NCBI GenBank assembly: GCA_018697195.1
Contig: CM031878.1
Location: 1,109,109-1,173,108 of the forward strand
Origin: Certhia americana
Taxonomy: Eukaryota > Chordata > Aves > Passeriformes > Certhiidae
Length of the DNA stretch: 64,000 nucleotides
Reading direction: 5' to 3'
Made by a program: the position numbers and the translations under genes. Under the pieces are notes generated by a model that had not been told where the DNA came from, did no database searches, and was given only the letters and a program-made list of their open reading frames with translations. Shown here piece after piece: positions 56,930 to 64,000 of the stretch; within the stretch, counting starts at the first letter, position 1, and the number at the start of each line of letters is the position of its first letter.

Positions 56930-57210
56930 TTTGCTTTCTCATTAGCCTTACACAGTTGCTTCAGCAATTATGATATATATTGCATAATTCTTATAGCATT
57001 AGCCTTGCTACATAAGTCATTAATGAGCTAAGTTAGTGATAGCAGCAAATGTAGACTCTTGTGCTGTGTGATGCTAATAATATCTGTGAGATTTTAGTCC
57101 CTAATCCAGGGAGATATTTTCAGCCCTCTACTGCTGTAGTATCGTGTAATGGAAAATTAATGGGAAGTTGCAAATGCAGAATGAGTATCTTTTTTTGTTT
57201 TGCTGGCTTA
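56930..57210. other. Candidate conserved non-coding element
   Basis: Repeat-free AT-rich block with 'cagcaattatgatatatatt', 'gcataattcttatagcatta', 'agtcattaatgagctaagtt' and 'gtgatgctaataatatctg'. Texture-based call only. Confidence 0.32.
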
Positions 57211-58014
57211 CCGTGCCCCTTGTAAGGTTGTTGCAAAAGAACAAAAGAGCTGGAGATTAATCCAGACCCCTATCCAGCAGTGACCAACACTCAGTGCCTT
57301 GGGGAGGACACAGGAACAGAGACTCCTCCCCAGGATGCTCTTCCAGCCTCCAAAATCCTTTGGCTCCGAGTCCTTGTTTTCCATATGTCCAGCCCCCAGC
57401 AGAGTCCCATAGAGAAGAATACTAAGAATGTAGTAGTACTCGAGTATTTTTCATATATTGTTCTATTTTATCAAAATATTATAGCTCTTGATATGTTTTT
57501 CTTCCATAAAACTTTGGAGTCCTTTTGAACTCACATACCTATTTCAATAATAACTGGTAAATAACAGGAACAGGTGGTGAGTGTCCATAACTCTCCAATG
57601 GAAACCTGTAGGTGATTTCAAGCTGATGGTAGGAGTTAAGAATATGGGAATGCTGGGCTTTTGCGGTGTTTTTACAGGTCTATGCCAATAAGCCCCAGCA
57701 TTTTTCTGTGCTCAGAACACTCTCAAGGCACTAGAGATTCAAGGCAGCACTTGGAGAGACTGAGGCACCCTCTGCGGGTCCTTCTCTGTCAAGGAGAAAT
57801 GGAGATGGGATGGTCACTCTCCAGAGTAAACTCTCCTGTAAGCACCTCCTCTCAGGTGGGAAGAATCCAGGCAAGTCTGTTTCCTACATGGGGTCAAGTC
57901 AGTCACAAGCACATGGCCTAACTCTGCTCATTCCTCCTGGGCAGTCAGGGATTCCCATTTACTCCATCCTGTTTTCCACCTGCTTTCCCTGTGGGGTACT
58001 CCCCTCAGAAACAG
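57211..58014. other. Unique DNA
   Basis: No repeat or gene recognised. Confidence 0.42.
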
Positions 58015-58090
58015 AGTCACAGCATCATTTAAGTTGGAAAAGGCCTGTAAAATTGTCCAGTCTGACTTTTAGTTGGCCAGACAATGCTGA
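58015..58090 (-). mobile_element. CR1 LINE fragment, short 3' end, inverted, diverged
   Basis: 'agtcacagcatcatttaagt' and 'tggaaaaggcctgtaaaatt' resemble the antisense CR1 terminus of the 'gatgatctt...cttttccaacc' type. Confidence 0.78.
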
Positions 58091-59409
58091 GACATGGCTT
58101 TTCACCAGTCACTGGTGGTGGAAATCTTGTAATGTAAAATAATTCATGGCTCTACATCACCTAACAGAGACAGCAGGAAAAGGGACAGGAATGTCAGTCA
58201 TCAAGTCATGAGTTTTTACCAATTGACATGTGTCTTCAGCTCAATAACTCAGTGAGAAGGTATGTCAGGATGGGAAATGGCGGAAAAAATATTTCTGTGA
58301 AGAAATGAGAGTTGTGCCAAATCCCCTCAGGAACTTAGCTGTGGAGCAGGACTTTACTGCATCCTGCCTGTGTCCTGGGCACCTCCTGCAAATTCAGGGA
58401 CAAACAGATGATTCCTGCTTCACCTCCCAGATTAGGACCATAAGAAAAAAGCAAAAAAATGGTGATGGAAAATAAAAAGTGCATCAAAGGCAAATGACTG
58501 CACTAGTGATCTGTGCTGAGAGCACTGGCTGTCACCTGTGCTGCAAGCAGGTGTGTCCCTTGCACCAAGACTGAGGCTGGCCTGGTTCTGCAGAACTGCA
58601 GAACAGGATGTTTTTGAACCATAGAGGAATAATACTTGAGATGTATTGGCTGTACAGTTTCATTAAGATGACATAACATCTTGGATAGATTATAATTTTA
58701 TAATACCTTTGCATGCCACTGCTATTACTACTATGTTGTTTTATGATGGTGTTAATATACAGATGTTGCTTTAATCTGTTTTTTAATTTACTTTGTATAT
58801 CCCCTACGTACATTTTGTCGTAAGGTAGTTTATTTTGTAGCAGCTCATTTATTTTAAAAGTTGGAGGGTTTTTTTATATCACTGCTAGCATGCTAATGAC
58901 ATTTATACATGTGTTCTCTTTAATCTCTCCCCTAGTTGCCTTGTACAGAATGCAGATATCATTTCTCTGATTTTTCTAAGTGCTGAAAACTGTTTTATTA
59001 GGGATTTTTCTTTGATGTTTAATTTTTTATTTTGAGGTTTATTAAGGACTGTATTTTGGTGTGCTAAACCTTGTGTTTTCACAAGGTATTGTGTTGATAT
59101 TTTCAACACAGGGTAAATGTTGTCACTGTAGAGGGGTTTAGTCATGTTTCTATCCATCTACCCTTCATTTGATGTTCTTTAGAAAACTCTTGAAAGGAGG
59201 ATTTTTTAGGGGATCATGTGTCCCCTCAATTTAGGGGTAAGACAAAGGCAAAAAATTTAGGCTTACCTCTAGTAGTCACATCTAGTTAGGACTTGGAATT
59301 TTTAAAAAATCACATTCTTCTAACGATCCTAACCTTAGCCCAAGGAGAAGGATGTTCCTGTGGTTGGATACAGATGCCACACCCAGGCTGGGGGGGAATT
59401 TCTCTCAGC
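58091..59409. other. Unique AT-rich DNA
   Basis: No repeat or gene recognised. 58640-59160 is markedly AT-rich on both strands. Confidence 0.42.
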
Positions 59410-59465
59410 TGAGATCATGTTGAGCAGGATCTTCAAAATTCCTTCCAACCTAAATCAATCTACAA
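59410..59465 (+). mobile_element. Possible CR1 3' end relic
   Basis: 'gagcaggatcttcaaaattc' and 'cttccaacctaaatcaatct' resemble the last ~50 bp of CR1, but the terminal repeats are gone. Confidence 0.5.
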
Positions 59466-62166
59466 CTTCATCATGTTGTATTTGGGGTTGTATCAATAGA
59501 GCAAGCAGGTCAAACTGGGGAATAAGTACTCAAGGACTGGAGGCTGGCACAAAAAGAGGGGGAAGCACTGCCTGGATTTCTGGAATCTGATGCTGGTAGC
59601 AGGTTCTCCGTGTGTTTAGTTGCAGAGACAAAGTGAAGTCCCATCTCACAAGGACCTTAGTGCAGAGATGTGAAGGAGAGCAAGGGGGAAGAAGAAGGAG
59701 GAGGGAGCAGCATCTTTCTGAGCAGCTTCCCATGCTGGACTTCTCAAATGATGACTAATTAAGTCTGCTGCCCAGAATGCCATCAAATTAGCAAGTGAAC
59801 AAATTGCACTGACTTTGGTGGGACGACTCCTTCGTTTCATGTTGCCCTGCAGTGTGACTGCTCTGTCTGTGGCTCTGCTCCACTGAATTCCTGGTGAAAC
59901 CCCTCCCAAAACAAGGACAAATGAGCATCCAGCCCTCACCACATGCTCTGACTCCACTGCCTCAGTGTAATATCTTGCCAGAGCTCTCCAGCCTCCTTGG
60001 GGAGACCTTCTTGCTTTGCCTGAGATTCATACATTGGGAAAGGCCTGAATATTTTTCCCATAACTTGGTGGGATGGAGCTTGAGAAATGCTGCTGTAGGT
60101 GGTTTCATGTTGCCAGAATGTACTTGCTATTTGATGATGTGGGCTTCGGAAGGCCTGCTGTTCCCAATTGTCCATTGCATATTAAGGATGGTTATAGCCA
60201 AGAAGACTTCTCTATTTATTTGCTCCCTTTTCACTGTGACTTTATTATGCATGAGCAGCTTGACTGTGATACTTCTTTTGTTTTACATTTTGCATTCATT
60301 AAAAACCAGTCATCTGCATATTTTGTGAACCCTCAGGGGTCTCTTCTCCCCTTGATGCATGCGTGCCAGTCCCATTAGCATGGATAGGAATTAGGAGCTC
60401 ATGCTGAAGAAAAAACACAGGCACACCTCCCTCTGTTTGTCCTCCTACTATTCAACTAGGATATTAAAAAAAAAAAAAAAATTCAGAGGATATTCACTTT
60501 GTGTTTAAAAAAAAAAAGAAAAAGAAGGAAGAAAGGAAGGGGAACTTGACCATGTATCTCAGGAGATTCTTTTTATAGCCCAAGGCTAAAGACCTCATAA
60601 ACAGAGGATGTAAGTCATTTCAGCATCGCTAAGATTTACGACTCTGTCTTTACCAGTAAGTAAAGTGGGCCAGAACCACTCCCCAACAGAGAGGACAACT
60701 GGTGTGGTATGACTTGCATCCACACCAGTACCCTCTTCCTCCCTGAGCCTTTTAACATGAGAGCAAGATCTGACAAAGCTTTCTGGCCCTGTTTTGGTCA
60801 CTACAAGTCACCAACCATGGTTTGATCCTGTTTCTGCCGTCCTTAAAACATTTGCAGGCTGCACTGTGGTCCTCAGTGTCTCCTTGATGATGCTGAGGAT
60901 GTGGATGAAGAAGTTATGGGAGTTTCCTAAAAGTCACTGGGGGTCTTGGGGGTTCCTGGCTGACCATCCCAAGACTGCTCCTCACCAAACTATTGAGCCA
61001 AAGTGTCCAGGAGAGGTTCCTGTGGTGGATGAGTAGGGCTGATCCTGCCCTTATCCCATTTTACAGAGGGCTGCTCTCCTCCCTCCCCTGCTCCTGTTGA
61101 GCAAGGGTTCGGGCTGTGCATTCTTGCTCCCTGAGAACAAAGAAGTGATTTATTTTTTCCATTTCAGTTAAAACTACTGGTGCATGGTGGCCTCTGGTAC
61201 AGGGATCCCCTATTTTCTCTGCCTTGCCTCTGAGGGTAAAAGCAATCAGGCTTCTCCACCCAGACAAAAGTTTTATACAAAACCTCCCCTGCTCCTCTGT
61301 GTTTCAAGTTTGGCAGTTCCCCTTTCCACAAAAATGGGCACAGGAAGACGCACAGAGAGATATGAATTTATTTTCTGCATTGTTAAAGCTTCAACATTGC
61401 CCTCAAATCATCCTGACACAAAGGCAATGCAGCTCGGTTCACCAACCAGCACATTTTGCCCTGAGCAAAGACACTTTCCCATGCATGGAATGATCTCCCA
61501 CTGTTTCCCATAAGAGCACAGGGCTGGCTAGAGGAATTGAATCAAAAGCTTTCAGAGACAACAACCTGCCTGAAACAACTTGAAACAAATGAGGGCTTGG
61601 GATGCAGCTGGACAGTGATAGCTGGGGCCACGTGCTAATTGTGGGATTAATCAATAATCCTGTTTTATTGCTGCTGCCATGTCTGGAGTACCCCATGCTC
61701 TGCTGAGCATTCTCCTTGTCTTAGCAGCATGCTGGTTGCTTTGAGGGCCAGGTGTGTCTGCCGAAGTGTTGTGTACTGGTCTGTGATGGACACTGGCTGG
61801 GTTTGGCATAATGGGTGCTCTAGCAAGTCAACCACATAGAGCCTGTCTTGTCTGGATGATGGTGGGTGAGGGAGAGGGATAAAGAGTTTTGGAAAATGTG
61901 AGCAGTACATTGTGTCTGTGTAGCACAACTTCCTGGCTGTTTGGGCTCTGTTTGTCTGGTTGTCTGATTGGTCTGTCTGCTCTCTGAAATTAGCACCATT
62001 TCAAGTGTCAGAGTGGGCATCTGGCTGGGGAAACCTGATTCCCTAATGCTTCCCAATTCTGTATATCTCTGCTTTCTCTCTGCTGTTGACAGTTCATATC
62101 CTCAACAGCACATTCTAACATCCAGCATGTCCTGGAACAAGATGCCCAAGGAACATCTTGGAGTGG
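59466..62166. other. Unique DNA
   Basis: No transposon recognised. A-rich runs occur at 60467-60481 and 60507-60541. Overlapping frames of 144 and 101 codons at 59894-60378 have no recognisable domain, and I do not call a gene. Confidence 0.42.
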
Positions 62167-62292
62167 ATGCCTCAAGCCTGGAAGTGTTCCAGTTCAGAAT
62201 AGATGGGGCAACCAGGTCTAATGGCAGGTGGCAGGGAGGTTGGAACTAGGTGGCCTTTAGGGTCATTTCTGGCCCTAATTATTCTAGGATGC
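62167..62292 (+). mobile_element. CR1 LINE fragment, 3' end, diverged
   Basis: 'gcctcaagcctggaagtgtt', 'ggaggttggaactaggtggc' and 'ggccctaattattctaggat' fit CR1 order with many substitutions. Confidence 0.82.
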
Positions 62293-62640
62293 TTTGACCC
62301 AAAAGTTGAGAAATTACTTAGCAGGAATCCAGAGCAAAAGGGGATCATTTCCTAGGACAGAAGATGTCACTCTTCCTCAGGATCCATCTCATCATTTAGG
62401 CTGCTTGGAGACAACCTACAAGTACTAGAACAAAATAATAACCTCCCAATTCCTGTTTCACTTTTTTGGCCCATTGATTTTACTGATTGACAGATTTATC
62501 AGCTGACACATGGAACAAAGAAACATTTACATAATCATGATGAGTTATGGGGTTGTAAGCCATCTTTAGGTCAGCTCCAGAGCTTGGGGACTCCTTGTCA
62601 TCTTGTGCATGAAGGTAGAGAATTGTAACGTGCCTTTTAG

Positions 62641-62822
62641 GGAAAGGTTCTCCTTCAAGTGAGTGGTGGGAACTCCCTGGGCTCCCCAGGGAATGGTCAC
62701 AGTCCCAAGGCTACCAGAACTCCAGGAGTGTTTGGGCAACTCTCCCAGGGGTGCACAGGGTGGAATTATTGGGGTGTCTGTGCAGGGTAAGGAGTTGGAC
62801 ATGATGATCCTTGGGCTTTCCT
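62641..62822 (+). mobile_element. CR1 LINE fragment, 3' end (CR1-Y-like)
   Basis: 'ctccccagggaatggtcaca', 'aactccaggagtgtttgggc', 'ggtggaattattggggtgtc' and 'gagttggacatgatgatcct'. Same type as 9150-9390 and 33166-33340. The terminal repeats are degraded. Confidence 0.92.
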
Positions 62823-64000
62823 CTTCATTTATTATGTGCCTCTCTGCACACCTCAGCATTGCAGATTCATACTTTCACCTTGAATTACTGCAGCCCAGCT
62901 GGTTATTCTCAGCCTGTATCTTCCCTGGGATAGCTTTGCTAAGGCCTCTCCCATTCAGGCTCTTGCCTATGCACACACATCCCCCTGGTTCAGAGTTTCT
63001 GGTTGAATAAGAGCTCATACGTGAGGCACATATGCGGAAGCAAGTCTGAAGAAAACTTGAATCCAGCACCACTGTCTCTCTCTTACTCCACTAAAATAAA
63101 ACAAACAGAACCAGAAAGGATGGGAAATGGTTTTACTGGAGCAGCATCAATGTCTCCATTTGTGAATCAGTTTCTTAAGAGTAGGAGGCTCCATTTAGGT
63201 AAGAGGTGCTGTCCTTCACATCTACAGCCCTCCACGTACCAGCTTTGACTCAGCAGTCTGCAGTAGTAAATCATTAATGACCTCTTAAAAAAGGCGAGCT
63301 AGTTCATAACACAAGTCTGAAACGAGGAGAGGAGATTGGTAGATCAGACTTTCCATTCCCAAAATAAAGCATCGCAGTCATCCTGAATATCTGGAGAGCA
63401 CACAGAAGGCCAGAGGCGTTCTCTTTGTAAAATATTTACCACTCAAGTATTATTTGACAGAACATTTCTGGGACTTTATCAAAGCAGGATGGAGTAAGTG
63501 AAACATTTGGATGGGTCAATAGGACCATTTGCCAGAGTGGCTTGTTCTTAAATGGGAATAAAAATCTGACCAGAGAGAGGTCTGTAATGTTTGACTACTA
63601 AAAGCATTGCTCCAGAAATGCAGCACTGTGCTGGCTCCAAGGGACCAGAGTATGGCTTGGCTCATTGGCATTGCCAGGACAGCATTTCCTCCTCATTACC
63701 AGCCATACAAACTCCTGGACATGAGCAGGGTAGAGGGATGAGCTCCTGGTGTCTTTGCAGGAACCTGACAGTGCTAAGGGAGGTATCTGTGCTGATGTGA
63801 AAATATTCCCTCAAAATCACATTTACGACTCATGGAAACGACCTGCATTTAGAACAGGTATAGGCTAACAAAGATCAAATCATCTCCTCTGCAAACACCA
63901 GGGCTCAGATCCAGCATTACCCAGATGACATTTGAATCTTCTCCCCAGCACTCAAGAATTTGCTCACAATTATAATTAAATTACAGATAGTTCAGGGCCA
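62823..64000. other. Unique DNA to window end
   Basis: No repeat or gene recognised. 63255-63480 has mild CNE-like texture with isolated CpGs ('aaggcgagctagttcataac', 'gaaacgaggag', 'gaggcgttctctttg'). Confidence 0.42.

Noticed and set aside
1..64000. CRISPR arrays, bacterial operons, insertion sequences or phage genes
   Set aside because: The repeat content and lack of coding density are those of a bird nuclear genome. No direct-repeat/spacer array or prokaryotic gene is present.

Overview
The window looks like vertebrate nuclear DNA from a bird, most likely a songbird (Passeriformes). The evidence is about 28 fragments of CR1 (chicken repeat 1) LINEs. Most sense-strand copies keep the CR1 3' signature: a 'ccttccaacc...' block followed by short 'tgattctgtga' direct repeats. 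Several, such as 13892-14314 and 23382-23592, match the CR1-J-like subfamily I know from passerine genomes. One probable endogenous-retrovirus LTR lies on the minus strand at the left edge. Identification is from memory of repeat consensus sequences, not from a database search.

I find no protein-coding gene, no coding exon and no tRNA, rRNA or other RNA gene I can support. The longest open frames are artefacts. A 372-codon minus-strand frame is the translation of a polypurine tract. Frames of 100-250 codons at 9.0-9.8, 13.8-14.3, 16.4-16.8 and 56.5-57.0 kb run through CR1 DNA. The rest have no recognisable domain, codon bias or splice structure. The window is best read as an intergenic or intronic gene desert.

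Layout: 0-1 kb holds the LTR. 1-9.1 kb is unique sequence without recognisable transposons. 9.1-16.5 kb is CR1-rich, mostly plus-oriented, with a 109-bp (TC)n tract. 16.5-23 kb is AT-rich unique DNA with several stretches that look like conserved non-coding elements (CNEs) and a CpG cluster at 22.1-22.3 kb. 23.3-28.3 kb has CR1 in both orientations. 29.0-29.3 kb is a compact CpG-dense block. 33.3-41.2 kb is free of recognisable transposons and AT-rich. 42.4-48.3 kb has the most layered repeat history: a 382-bp-spaced duplication, one arm of which is split by a ~222-bp element that recurs at 47.8 kb. 52.3-52.8 kb is a strong CNE-like block directly abutting an ~840-bp polypurine tract. 54-64 kb is unique DNA with scattered CR1 and further CNE-like segments.

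If the CNE-like calls hold up, the window would be a regulatory desert of the kind that flanks developmental transcription-factor genes. I cannot name the gene from sequence alone. No novel protein system was found. The most unusual items are the expanded polypurine tract, the unidentified ~215-bp dispersed repeat and the CpG-dense islets in otherwise CpG-poor DNA.
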